DNA from: Gambelia wislizenii
Lineage: Eukaryota > Chordata > Lepidosauria > Squamata > Crotaphytidae
Reading direction: 5' to 3'
Assembly: GCA_030847615.1 (NCBI GenBank)
Contig: JAUMIR010000015.1
Coordinates: 5,783,501 to 5,847,500, forward strand
Length of the DNA stretch: 64,000 bases
Position numbers and translations under genes: made by a program. The notes beneath the pieces were generated by a model. That model saw only the letters and a program-made list of their open reading frames with translations. It did no database searches and had not been told where the DNA came from. How positions within the stretch are numbered: the stretch's first letter is position 1; the number at the start of each line of letters is the position of its first letter. Positions 10,334-20,648 of this stretch are shown here, in pieces.

Positions 10334-11877
10334 TACATCCAAAACATCTAGTGATCAGTTGGCTACCAAATTTGGTTTGAAAATGTTGAGATCAGTATAC
10401 AAATCCCCATACAATCAGGACCATTTAACCTCTAGGAGCAAGTCTGTAGATTCTAGGGCTGGGAACCATGTGATCCTCCATGATGGACTGCAATTCCCAG
10501 AATTCCTCACCCTGGGCTGGGCTGGTGAGGGCTGTTGGGACTTGCCTTGGGAGGGGTGCATGATGCTCACTCATGCTCTATACCAGGGGTCACCCATGGG
10601 CCATGAGTGGTTCTCAGACCCCAAATTTGTGGCCTTTGACCCCCCCCCCCATTTTTATATTGTTTGTGGCACAATTTCCAGGCAATTTGACTCACTGACT
10701 TGAGTGATCGGGAGGTATCATAGCACCTTTTGTGTTGCTCCCTGGACTTCCTGCTGTTGGCAGACACTCTGGTCCAAACAGCATGAACTGAGATGTGGGA
10801 GGACAGTGGGGGTGAGATTGGAGCAAACAAGGCAATGCTTTGTGGTGTGGATATACTAGATCACCTTCTGGGTTTTAGTCTGAACTCTTGATCTTGGCCT
10901 GAATCAAGTCCAAGCCCCAGTCAGTATTGGCAAACTGACTCTCTCCTGTGACCCTGAGAAGGCCAACTTGCAAAGCTTGAAAATATAAAGGTATAGTTAA
11001 TCAACTGAAACTGTCTAGATTAATCAACTGAAACTTCAGTTGATTCATAAGTTGCTTTGAGAAGAATTGTGCAGGAAAGACTTATACATTTGACTGTCAA
11101 TGCCAGCTCTCGTTCAGGGAGATAAAGTAGAAAATTTCCACTGACCACCTCAATCTGGACTATTTCCTGATACCATGAGAATTCCAGTATATTGTTGTGA
11201 GGTATAAAACTGCCTCATGTTCACCACAGTGGTTGTGGATGCAGAAACAAAGGTGTCCCACAACACTCAAAACACCCTGAGCCACAAGCCACATGTCCAC
11301 ACAAGGTGCAACGTTTGTTTTGCATAGCTCTGAACCTATCTTGTTTGCAAAAAATCGAAACCAGCAACAGCAGCAGCTGGTGGTGTCCGTGTCATTGGGG
11401 CTGTGAATCCATTCCAGATTTTTGGCTTAAAGGAGCTACTGCATTTAGGAATATGGTTCGGCACTGTGAAGAGCCCCTTTCAAGCCTAGATTAAAACCTG
11501 GGGTGGATTCACCACCCCACTGATATGGAAGCCACCAGCTACTCTTGACCAGCACACATTCAAAAGTTCTGCTGGTACATTTTTTGTCTTTAAAATCTAA
11601 CAAAACATGTATTGAAGAAACTGTCCCTGGCAGGTGGCTGGAAGTCAGGAATGCCAATTCTCGTAAGTCTACTTTTGTGCGAATTTGGCAAGAAAATGCC
11701 CCTCTTCTGTCCAAATGGGAGGTAAACTGCCAAGGAGGCACACTTAGAATGGCTGCAGAGAAGATTTCGGGGCGGGTTCATCTCCCACTTCATTCTTCTG
11801 CACCATTTTATTTGATTTTTGGTCCCTACAACAGCTTCACAAAGATGGCATCACAACCGCCATACCTCTGTTGGGTA
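10334..11877. other. No gene seen; mostly unclassified
   Basis: Contains a poly-C run near 10640 and a half foldback-like motif at about 10485-10550 (ACTGCAATTCCCAGAATTCC). At about 11490-11560 there is one unit of a dispersed repeat (GGTGGATTCACCACCCCACT, GATATGGAAGCCACCAG) also seen at 12040, 18475, 43380 and 51440. No coding exon recognised. Confidence 0.45.
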
Positions 11878-11962
11878 TGATATGATTGTGTATTCCTACA
11901 TGGCAAGGGGTTGGACTGGATGGTCCTTGTGGTCTCTTCCAACTCTATGATTCTGTGATTCT
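11878..11962 (+). mobile_element. CR1 3' tail
   Basis: GATTGTGTATTCCTACATGG, GGTTGGACTGGATGG and an ATTCTGTGATTCT end: a short 5'-truncated CR1 terminus in sense orientation. Confidence 0.88.
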
Positions 11963-12039
11963 AAGTGGCAGCCCCATATCCGAGGCGGCAGGAAATCTGC
12001 TAGAGGTTTTACCCTGAAAAAGCTATCTATGGGGTTGAA

Positions 12040-12300
12040 CTATTCAGGAGATCGAATTCAGACCCTTGGACAGCTGCCCTCTGACTAAAAACAAGAACAG
12101 ATTCCCCACCCCACTACCCCTCACACTGGGCAGCACCTTTAAAGCTCAGACTGAAAGCCAGTACAGATTCACACCCAACCCCGCACTATATCCAACATAG
12201 CTTCAGCTGTGAATACTTCTTCAAAGTTCAGACTAAACCCCAGAACAGATTTACTCTCCCTCTGCTATGGACACCACTGGTGATTACTAAAAGTGATCGT
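12040..12300. repeat. Three tandem units of an unrecognised ~95-bp repeat
   Basis: Three successive units share CAGACT(A/G)AA..CCAG.ACAGATT, a C-rich stretch and a (C/T)ATGG or ATCCA block, spaced about 90-100 bp. Diverged single units recur elsewhere in the window. Confidence 0.5.
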
Positions 12301-12643
12301 CTCCTATGTTGCTTTCAATATTGAAAAATATCGACTTGACTCAGGGATATATACGTACGGCTCCTTGTAAATTTATTTATGTTGCAAAGAAGAACCCACA
12401 AAACAGCAGAAAGGGCTTTGACTGATCTGTTAAATTATTTCAACTGTAGATAGCATAAGGAGGAAATTCAGGACAAGCAGGGACTCTTCCCATTAGTGGC
12501 CACTGTGACATCGTGGCTCTGCAAGTTCCTTTGTGCCAGGCGAAACCAAGTTACCTCCTTTTCATCAGCCCCCCAACCCCATGGCTGTTCGGCTTCTGTT
12601 TTCACAGTAGCCACACCAGGGGAGAAAAGGGCTTTTACTAGCA

Positions 12644-12664
12644 ATCATCATCATCATCATCATC
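12644..12664. repeat. (ATC)n microsatellite
   Basis: Seven ATC/CAT units; simple sequence. Confidence 0.9.
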
Positions 12665-12715
12665 TACAGTATTGTTGATAACTATCCCCTGATGTAATGC
12701 AAAGTTTGAGAGTTA

Positions 12716-13319
12716 GGAGATTATCAGACGAGTGCCTAAAAATATTATTATGGCACTATATTTTACAGTGTTTGTGTTCTGACACAATGACGCACATTTT
12801 CGCACAATGCTGTGATAATGATACGGAATCGCCCAAAGAATCTGGAAATATGAGCGCTCGCGCTGCTTACTTCCACATTTCTCCGTGAACATGATTTTGG
12901 CATGTCTCACGAGAAGATGCGAGTGCACAAAAAGCCCCCAAACACCAAAATTAAAAAAAAAATGTTCAGAAAATCACAGATACAACATTCAGAAACTTGC
13001 AAGCAAGATGGGGAGGCTCATAAAAAAGAGCGTATGGTACCCGGTTTCCCCGTTCACACCCAGAAGTGTTCTGGTGGGATCACTCATTGACGCTGGAATT
13101 GTGCCATCATAATGGGGAGCCTTGTCGCACACACTGAAATCCGGAACACAAACGCTATGGGAGAGCAATTCTCGACTTCTCCCCATCAATAAAGAAGAAC
13201 TCCCTCGTAACAGGAGCAGAACACTTGCATAACTCTGGGGACCGATGTCTGATAAGGAAGCCCTGTTGCAATCTCATGGTATTGTTATAGCACTGTTTTT
13301 GATGTGTCTGATAATCTCC
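12716..13319. mobile_element. 604-bp inverted-repeat DNA element inside a SINE
   Basis: Ends GGAGATTATCAGAC and its exact inverse GTCTGATAATCTCC. Left flank TTA (12713-12715), right flank TTG (13320-13322). The flanking SINE reads continuously once the element and one copy of the 3-bp site are removed. A TWA-like 3-bp duplication suggests PIF/Harbinger, but one flank is mismatched. The interior is CpG-rich (GAGCGCTCGCGC) with no transposase frame. Confidence 0.75.
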
Positions 13320-14213
13320 TTGGACTAGGACTCTGGGGGACTAGGGTGTGAATTCTGGTTCAGCCCTGGAAACCCACTGAATGACCATGAACAAGTCACA
13401 CTCTCTCAGCCTCAGAGGAAGGGAATGGAAAACCTTATTTGAACAGATCTTGCTAAGAAAATCCATTTTTTAAAGACGCAGCATGTTATAGTGGTTAGAC
13501 TAGGACTCTGAGGGACCAGGGTTCAAATCCCTGCTCAGCATGGTGACTGTGGGTAAGTCACACTCTCTCAGCCTCAAAAGAAGGCAATGGCAAACTGCCT
13601 CTGAAAAATTCTTGAGGGCCAGTGTGGTGCAGTGTTGGAACAGGACTCCAGGAGATCAAGACTGCACTCGTTATAAAACCAGGGAAACCTTCAGCCTCAG
13701 AGGAAGGTAATGACAATTCCCCTGGATAAATATTGCCAAAAGAATCGGATTTTTTAGAGGCAGTGTGGTCTAGAGGTTTGAGTGCTAGACTAGGATTCTG
13801 GGAGTCCAGGGTTCAAATCCCTGCTCAGCCATGTAAATCCAGTGGGTGACCATGGGCAAATCACACTCTGTTGGCTTCATTGGCAAACCTCCTCTGAATA
13901 AATCCTGCGAAGAAAATCTAATCTTTTAGAGGCAGTGGGGTGTAGTGATTGGAGTTCTGGATTAGGATTCTGGAGACCAGGGTTCGAACCCTTGCTCAGC
14001 CATGGAAACCCACTGGATGAACTTGGGTAAGTAACACCCTCTCAGCCTCAGAGGAAGGCAAACACAAACTTCTTTTGAAGATATAGTGTCAAGAAAACCT
14101 GATGTTTAGAGGCAATGTAGTATAATGGTTTGAGTCTTGGACTAGGATTGTGGGAGACAAAGGTTCAAATCCCTGTTCAGCCATGGAAACTCACTTAAAA
14201 CCTCCTCTGACTA

Positions 14214-14731
14214 AATCATAGAATAGAATAGAATCATAGAGTTGGAAGAGACCACAAGGGCCATCCAGTCCAATCCCATTCTGCCATGTAGGAAATCATA
14301 GAATCATACAATTGTTGAGTTGGAAGAGACCACAAGGGCCATCCAGTTCAACCTCATTCTGTCACACAGGAAATCAAAGCATCCCTGACCAATGGCCATC
14401 CAGCCTCTGCTTAAAAGCCTCCAAAGAAGGAGACTCCACCACGCTCCGAGGGAGTGTGTCCCACTTCTGAACAGCTCTTACTGTCAGGAAGTTCTTCCTC
14501 ATATTTACGTGGAATCTCTTTTCCTGTAGTTTGAACCCATTGCTCTGTGTCCTACTCTCTGGAGCAGCAGAAAACAATCTTGCCCCATCCTCAGTATGAC
14601 ATCCCTACAAATATTTAAACATGGTTATCATGTCCCCTCTCAACCTTCTCTTCTCCAGACTAAACATGCCCAGCTCCCTAAGCCACTCCTCATAGGATGT
14701 GGCTTCCAGACCTCCCACCATTTTGGTTGCC
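14214..14731 (-). mobile_element. CR1 insertion(s) into the SINE multimer
   Basis: Two antisense CR1 tails lie side by side: one at 14214-14295, then a longer fragment at 14296-14731 that includes the complement of [25 protein letters not shown] (conserved CR1 3' ORF region). SINE sequence resumes just after it. Confidence 0.88.
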
Positions 14732-14815
14732 CAGAATCGTGCCCAGAAACCCTGTGATGGAGTCACCATAAGTCAGAGCCTGACCTGGAGTCACATAAGG
14801 ACAACAAAGCATGAT

Positions 14816-15074
14816 GCAGAATGCTGTGCCTCCAACCAGCAATATCCTGGATTATAAGGGGCAATTTGAGGGTAGTGAGAGAACATAAATTTAAGCCCTC
14901 AGCTCAATAAATTTTAATGAAGTCACACCTCACCCACAATCTTCTCAGAAGGATATTCCTCCCACACCCACAAATTCAAGGACTTCTTTGAAGGAAAGAG
15001 TGGGTCATTTCAGACAGGTTTCAGCAGATCAGGTTTTGGTGCGAATAGAAGGTGAAGAAGAGGTTGATGACCAG
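14816..15074. other. No gene seen; unclassified
   Basis: About 260 bp without a recognised element. Confidence 0.4.
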
Positions 15075-15168
15075 GCTGCCTGGCAAACCTCCTCTGGAGA
15101 AATCTTGCTGAGAAAACATCAGGAGAGGGCCACCCTAAGTTGGAGCTGACCTGAAGCTACCTAACAGG
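15075..15168 (+). mobile_element. SINE 3' fragment with BovB-like tail
   Basis: GGCAAACCTCCTCTGGAG, CTTGCTGAGAAAACATC and CCTAAGTTGGAGCTGACC match the SINE 3' half seen in the multimer just upstream. Confidence 0.65.
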
Positions 15169-16010
15169 CATCCACTGCCTTGCTCAGGTCTTGCAAATTC
15201 AGGGCAGTGATGGCTTTGTTGATGGAGTCAATCCACCTCCAACTTTATAAAGCATTATTGTCCTTTTCCAATGAGTCATGCTTTCTCATGATATGTCAAA
15301 GCATGACAGCCTCAGTTTAGCCATCTTGGCTTCTATGGGGAGTTCAGGCTCAATTTGCTCTTGGACTCATTCATTTGTCTTTTTAGCAGCCCATGGTATT
15401 TGCAGAACTCTCCCCCAGCACCTCATTTCCAATGAATTGATTCTCTTCCTGATTTCTTCACTATCCAGTTTTCGTAATCATACATAGAAATAGGAATACT
15501 GTATAGAAATACAAAGCTACATAGAACCATACATAGAAATAGGAAATACGATGGCCTGGATGATTCTGACTTTGAAATCATAGAGTTGGAAGAGACCACA
15601 AGGGCCATCCAGTCCAACCCCCTGCCATGCTGGAGTACCCAATCAAAGCATCCCTGACAGATGACCATCCAGCCTCTGTTTTACAAACCTCCAAAGAAGA
15701 CTCCACCAAACTCCCAGGCAGTGCATTCCACTTCCGAGCAGCTCTTACTGTCAAGAAGTTCTTCCTAATGTTTAGATGGAATCTCTTTCCCTGCAATTTG
15801 ATTCCATTGCTCCATGTCCTAGTTTCTGGAGCTGCAGAAAACAAGCTTGCCCCAACTTCAGTATGAAATCCCTTCAAATATATAAATATGGTTATCATGT
15901 CCCCTCTCAACCTTCTCTTCTCCAGACTAAACATGCCCAGCTCCCTAAGTCACTCTTTACACTTGAGGATCTTATCTAGTTCCTTCATGGCTGCCCTTCC
16001 AAGTCTCAGG
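15169..16010 (-). mobile_element. BovB/RTE LINE ORF2 C-terminal region, split by CR1
   Basis: Read on the minus strand it encodes pieces such as ENWIVKKSGRESIHWK and, in other frames, the segments before the BovB stop (WAAKKTNEW, EAKMAKLRLS). It is decayed. A CR1 copy interrupts it at 15577-15960, after which a short BovB-like segment continues (CTAGTTCCTTCATGGCTGCC, 15977-15996). A short tandem TACATAGAAATAGGA lies at about 15480-15550. Confidence 0.7.
15577..15960 (-). mobile_element. CR1 inserted in BovB
   Basis: Minus-strand CR1 3' part encoding [33 protein letters not shown] and [19 protein letters not shown], with frameshifts. The 3' tail is at 15577. Confidence 0.9.
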
Positions 16011-16240
16011 CCACATCCAGACTGATTTAAAAGACCAGAAAGTCCCAGATTTTGTTCCTCTTCTTCCAGATGTTATTCTCTGAGAGCCAGCCACATTTTT
16101 TTTATCCTAGAATATTTTCTATCAGCTCCTGGTACAAAAACTTTTCCTATCAGCTCCCCTGGTCAGTTTATTTTAATGCAGTACAAAAATGGGAAAGAAC
16201 AGGAACAAAATCTGGGACTTTTCAATCCATCTAGATGCAG
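16011..16240. mobile_element. Foldback MITE
   Basis: The two ends are long imperfect inverted repeats: both arms contain AGTCCCAGATTTTGTTCCT (inverted on the right) preceded by CATC.AGA..GATT. About 230 bp, no coding. Probably hAT-type, judging by arm structure only. Confidence 0.65.
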
Positions 16241-16300
16241 GGCAGGGGGTTGGAGTAGATGGCCTTTGTGGTCTCTTCCTACGCTATGATTCTATGCTTA
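16241..16300 (+). mobile_element. CR1 3' tail fragment
   Basis: GCAGGGGGTTGGAGTAGATGG and CTTTGTGGTCTCTTCCTACG, then ATGATTCTATG: a 60-bp CR1 terminus. Confidence 0.8.
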
Positions 16301-17562
16301 GACTTCTGATTTCTTGGCGGCAGTTTCCATTTTGGTTAATGACCGAGGCAGGGTATAAGCAACCTCACACCATACATGGGCAAAATTCTCTCTCTCAGCC
16401 TCTCAGTTGTATTGTGGCCCTCCCATCCCTGCAAGGCGGGACAGGGCTGGGTTTCCAGGTAGACAGTTTTGCTGATTCCGACCACACTGCATCGAGTGAA
16501 GAGAGCGGTAGAGAAAACCATGATGCTGATTAGTGGGCCACAAGCGGCAGAATGGGGTTGCACCACACGCAAATTGTTCCAGGCAGCTTATAGAGGCAAA
16601 AGGACCTCTATCTCTCCCATGACCCAAAAACCCACCCTCACTCCGGGGTGCTCCACTCCCACCCACGGAAGCACCAAATGTGAAATTTAAGAAATGGGTT
16701 CAGGGCTGATGACAAGGAAATCACTTGGTGTAACATGTCACAAACGAATTCACTAAGACATTATGCCACAATGGCCACTAACATTATCAAGCAAATCAAC
16801 ATCCACTTGATGGTTCCCAAGAGAGGCAGCTCAATGGAACCTCCATGATCAGTGACAGTATACCACCAAAAAATCAGATGCTGGGAAGAGATAGTTGGGC
16901 CGATGGACTTCATTACCTATTTGCTTGTGTGTCCCTCAGCTGGGGTGCTCGGGTGCCTGTTGTTTGAATGCACTTGTGCCAGACATCCCCCCTGCAAACT
17001 CCAACTTGCTCGGAGCCAAAGCTGGGCTGGCAGAGTGCTTCTGACCTCACAGAGGAGCTACAAGACATACACTGACCAAGTAAGCTCAGCATATTTCTGG
17101 AGACAACGAGCTGAGCATGCCTTTGGATCCAGACTATCAAGATTGTTCCATGTCCCCATGCAGGGTTTTTAAAAAAATATTTTGGCCAACAGAGAGCTAT
17201 CTCAAATCCTTTCAGCTGGAAAGCGATGGAAACTGGACTCCTGCAGGAAAAACTCTGGCCTTATCCCTGAACGACACTCTTCTCCCCCTCTTGAGAAGCC
17301 AAATTTTCCTTGAATACCATTATTCTTTAACCCTGCATTTTAAAAGAGTGAAGCACAACCATGTTGGAGATTGCGGCCGGTCTCACTTCAGAAGCCTGGC
17401 TAAGCGGGGTCATCCCATTTTCAACATCTCACCTCTTGCCTCTTAGGGAAGGATCTGGAAGGAGGGGAGATTCCCCACTCCTCGTTTCCCCACTTCAACC
17501 AGCCCTGAAAAAGACCAACACCACAAGCCCGTCTCCTCAAGGAATGCAGCAATATTTTTCTA
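16301..17562. other. 1.2 kb without recognised genes or repeats
   Basis: Moderate GC and overlapping short open frames on both strands, but no domain, splice-flanked exon or repeat I recognise. One of the few stretches here that may be unique sequence. Confidence 0.4.
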
Positions 17563-18404
17563 GGGGGTCATTTACACGGGCAAATATTCCCCTAAATATA
17601 CCACTAAGATAGCTCATAGTTCTCACGGATCGCAGCACAGCATCGCCTCATTCAGAAGGGGGGAAGGTAAAACACCCAAATATAGCGTGCCAGGGGATGT
17701 CACTATTTTTGCAGGAATATTTGCAATGTAGCGCTTTATTGGCAATGTGAACTAGCATTCCGCTAAGGGTTAAAGCACAGCTGCATTGTGATTGGTTGAT
17801 GATGCAGGGGTGGGCTTAAAAGAGGGGCAGGGAGGAGGCAAAGACAGTAGCCATTAGAGAAGAAACTTGCAAAAATCCTGTCTGCTATTTTGCGAGCCAG
17901 TTTGAAAAAAAAAAAAAAAGGATTCCCAACAACTTTCATTCAGGGAGCATTCCTTCTCATCCTCTGCTGTTTTGAAAGTATGTAAAAGCTCGTTCGTCTC
18001 TTTTATCCTGTGCACGGGGGAGGGAGAGAAACCATTTCACAAAGGGCTGTAGCAAGATGAACTGCTATTTTCCCTCTCTCTTTCTCTCTCTCTCTCTCTG
18101 CTTGGGGGAGGGAGGGAGGGGGAGATAGAGAGACAAAGAGAGAGAGAGAGAGCAGCTGGAAAAACTTGCGATCCACAGCATGGCAGCAAGGTCTTTTAGC
18201 AGAGAGATTACTCTCCCTCTGCTTTATGGAGTGAGTTTATTTACAGGCAGATTTACAGAGACACACAGAGCCACACCCCCCACACTTATTCAACTCTGAA
18301 CTTCAAAGCGACATAATTAGAAAAAAAACCTGACTGGCACAGCTGCGGAAAATAATTAAACCACAAGTTGCCGTAATAAATCTGCTGTGTAAACCAGCCC
18401 TGGG
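17563..18404. mobile_element. Candidate inverted-repeat DNA transposon with promoter-like core
   Basis: The left end GGGGGTCATTTACACGGGC and the inverse of the right end (GGGCTGGTTTACACAGC) are similar, suggesting terminal inverted repeats about 0.84 kb apart. The interior has ATTGGTTGATGATGCAGGGG at about 17792-17811, shared in form with the elements at 58540-59140 and 63640-64000, then a TTAAAAGAGG TATA-like box, an A15 run and CT/GA microsatellites at 18069-18151. No clear target duplication. Confidence 0.5.
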
Positions 18405-18474
18405 AAAAGCTGGGCGGCAGGCCGATTTTCAACAGATGAAGGCCTTCCACGCAGCCAATGGCATCCATGTCAAT

Positions 18475-18640
18475 GGGAGTGGTGAATCCCTCTAAGCATT
18501 AGTCCAAACTTTAGAGAAGGTCTCCAAGGTGCCAAAACTTACTGAGGACAGCTCCTTTAAAGTTCAGAGTAAAACCCAGAATGGATGAACACTCACCCAC
18601 CCTGGATATGGGAGCCACTTCTCCTGCATCTCTATCCTAG
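18475..18640. repeat. Single unit of the dispersed ~95-bp repeat family
   Basis: TTTAAAGTTCAGAGTAAAAC, CCAGAATGGATGAAC and GGATATGGGAGCCACT align with the tandem units at 12040-12300. Confidence 0.5.
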
Positions 18641-19189
18641 ATCTCAGCACCGCTCCAGCATAAAAAAACAAGTCAACCGGCAGCCTGAAAGCACATAAGG
18701 ACAGACCCATCAAGAGGATGAGACTATGGGGGAAAACAGAGGGAGCATCAACTCAAAGAAGACCCTTTGAATCATTCCTGGGGGATCTTGTTCCTGTAAT
18801 CCAGGAGAGAATGAAGCTTGCCAGATATGAAACCTTTAAAAAGTTCCTGTGAGATCCAGAAATATTCACTCACAAAGGAGCCTGTCCATTGTGCCTCTGC
18901 ATGATATGTTTCATCCTAGAGAATTGCTTTTGTTTAACCTCTTCCCAGTCAACTTCTCCTGAAAACAGGTGCTCCTGTTGCATCACACAATACCCTTTGC
19001 ATCTCTGTGAGAGTCATTGTTCTGACCTTGGCTCCTTCCTCTCTGCAGCCAGGTCCAGAACAGCCACTCAAACACATACCTGCAGGCAGGCCTCTGCTGC
19101 CCCCGAAAGCAGTATTTGACTACGGGACAAAAAAAAGGCAGACTGAGACGTACTGGTGGATCTCAGCATAATTTGCATACATTCCCAAC
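18641..19189. other. No gene seen; unclassified
   Basis: No recognised element or coding exon. Confidence 0.4.
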
Positions 19190-19571
19190 AGCATCCACAG
19201 CATTTTCTGTGCGGTAAATATTTCAATGCAGAAATATTAATTCTTGTGTAGAAAATGCTATAGCAGGGATTTACTCTGTGTAAAATTTGTACATGGTTGA
19301 TTTGCATTAAAAAGCAGCTTTTTCTGTGCAGAAAACAGAATTTTCTGTGCAGGAAATAATATTTCTGTGTTGACATATTATTTTCTATGCAGAAAGTGCT
19401 GTTTCCTACACAAAAAATGCTGTTTTCTGTGAACCAAGCCATGTGTGAATTTTGCACAAAATAAGTCCCAAATTGCAAAAAGCCTTCAAAAACTGCAATG
19501 TTTTCAAGGAATAGAACTGCTGAAACCATCTCTACTTTCGTGAAGAAACTTGGTGAAGCATTACATCCCGG
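19190..19571 (-). mobile_element. Palindrome-rich hAT-like element, copy 1 (partial)
   Basis: Contains repeated near-palindromic units of the form ATTTTCTGTGCAGAAAA. Its right end (GAAGAAACTTGGTGAAGCATTACATCCC) is the inverse of the left end of copy 3 (51798), so this copy lies in the opposite orientation. The other end is not clear. A minus-strand open frame through it (19068-19613) arises from the internal repeats and is not a credible gene. Confidence 0.65.
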
Positions 19572-19811
19572 AACCAGTGTGTGGTTTTGGACTCTGCAGA
19601 CAAGAACTGCCATTTTATATCTGGTTCTGGGTTGGCAGACTTCCGCCTTCCAGATGTTTTAATTTAAATGATGAAATAAAATGGCTATCACAAATCTGCC
19701 CACTTGTTACTGGAAATTAAATTTCAACCAAAGTTTAAGAGAAACTCATTGATGGTAACAGTAGACACCAAAGTAAGATGAGTAGTTAAGGCCCTCCTTA
19801 ACTAAGCTAAC

Positions 19812-20458
19812 AAAATGAAATTCAATACAGAGAAATGTAAGGTACTCCACTTAGGGCAGAAAAACAAAATGCATAAATATAGGATGGGGGAGACCTGGCT
19901 GAACGAGACTACGTGCAAAAGGGATCTAGGAGTCCTAGTAGACCACAAGTTGAACATAGTGCCGCTCTATTCTGCCTTGGTCAGGCCTCACCTAGAATAC
20001 TGTGTCCAGTTCTGGGCACTACAATTCAAAAAGGATATTGACAAATTGGAGCGTGTCCAGAGAAGGGCGACTAAAATGGTGAAAGGTCTGGAAACCATGC
20101 CTTATGAGGAAAGACTTAGGGAGCTGGGTATGTTTAGCCTGGAAAAAAGACGGTTAAGGGGCGATATGATAGCCCTGTTTAAGTATTTAAAGGGGTGTCA
20201 CATTGAGGATGGAGCAAGCTTGTTTTCTGATGCTCTGGAGACTGGAACACGGAGCAATGGATGCAAGCTCCAAGAGCAGAGATTCCACCTCAACATAAGG
20301 AGGAACTGTTTGACAGTAAGAGCTGTTGAGGTCTTTAAACAGAGGCTGGATGGCTATCTGTCAGGGATGCTTTGATTGTGATTTCCTGCATGGCAGGGGG
20401 TTGGACTGGATGGCCATTGTAGTCTCTTCCAACTCTACAATTATATGATTCTATTATT
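19812..20458 (+). mobile_element. CR1 LINE 3' part with internal deletion
   Basis: Encodes [20 protein letters not shown] and then LVDHKLN joined directly to [20 protein letters not shown]. The intervening [12 protein letters not shown]...REV block, present at 21630-21720, is deleted in frame. It ends with AATTATATGATTCTATTATT. A 186-codon frame survives, but it is a partial RT C-terminus only. Confidence 0.93.
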
Positions 20459-20535
20459 CCTCAGTTTTGCTGAAGGCCCCCATCATCTGGGGTGTGTTTT
20501 AGCTCTGGATTTCTTGAACTGAGCACGAGGTCAGA

Positions 20536-20583
20536 CTAGATGACCCCTTAAGACCCCACCCAAGTTGAGCATTCTGTGATTCC
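20536..20583 (+). mobile_element. Second-subfamily CR1 tail
   Basis: GACTAGATGACCCCTTAAG and GAGCATTCTGTGATTC resemble a CR1 3' end distinct from the adjacent copy. Confidence 0.5.
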
Positions 20584-20635
20584 TTCGGTGATCAGAATTC
20601 TGGGCATGCCGATCAAGGCCTGTACTTCCTCAGTG

Positions 20636-20648
20636 AAACAGTAAGACT
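20636..20648. repeat. Left target site duplication of the L1
   Basis: AAACAGTAAGACT; recurs at 38015-38027 as AAACAGCAAGACT (12 of 13 identical), directly after the L1 A-rich end. Confidence 0.8.

Larger units (their letters stand above)
12688..14815 (+). mobile_element. Head-to-tail multimer of about six SINE units
   Basis: Successive SINE units begin near 12688 (continuing at 13320 after an insertion), 13471, 13615, 13756, 13928 and 14106. Each has a head of the type GTGTGGT..AGTGGTTTGAGTG, a B-box-like GGGTTCAAATCCC in most, and CACTCTCTCAGCCTCAGAGG. Most end in AAGAAAATC plus a short T run that runs straight into the next GAGGCAGTG. Only the last unit, completed at 14738-14815 after a CR1 insertion, carries the BovB-like ACCATAAGTCAGAGC...GGACAACAAAG tail. 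Confidence 0.85.

Noticed and set aside
13320..14100. tRNA genes, because of B-box motifs such as GGGTTCAAATCCC
   Set aside because: The boxes belong to SINE heads. There is no complete cloverleaf and the downstream sequence is the SINE body.
17790..17977. A host gene first exon with CCAAT and TATA-like boxes and a splice donor
   Set aside because: The segment lies inside a candidate transposon whose core recurs at 58.8 and 63.9 kb. Kept only as a finding about the element.
19068..19613. A 181-codon minus-strand frame with repeated FLHRK residues
   Set aside because: It is a translation of the palindromic subrepeats of a hAT-like element; the other copies are not open in the same frame.
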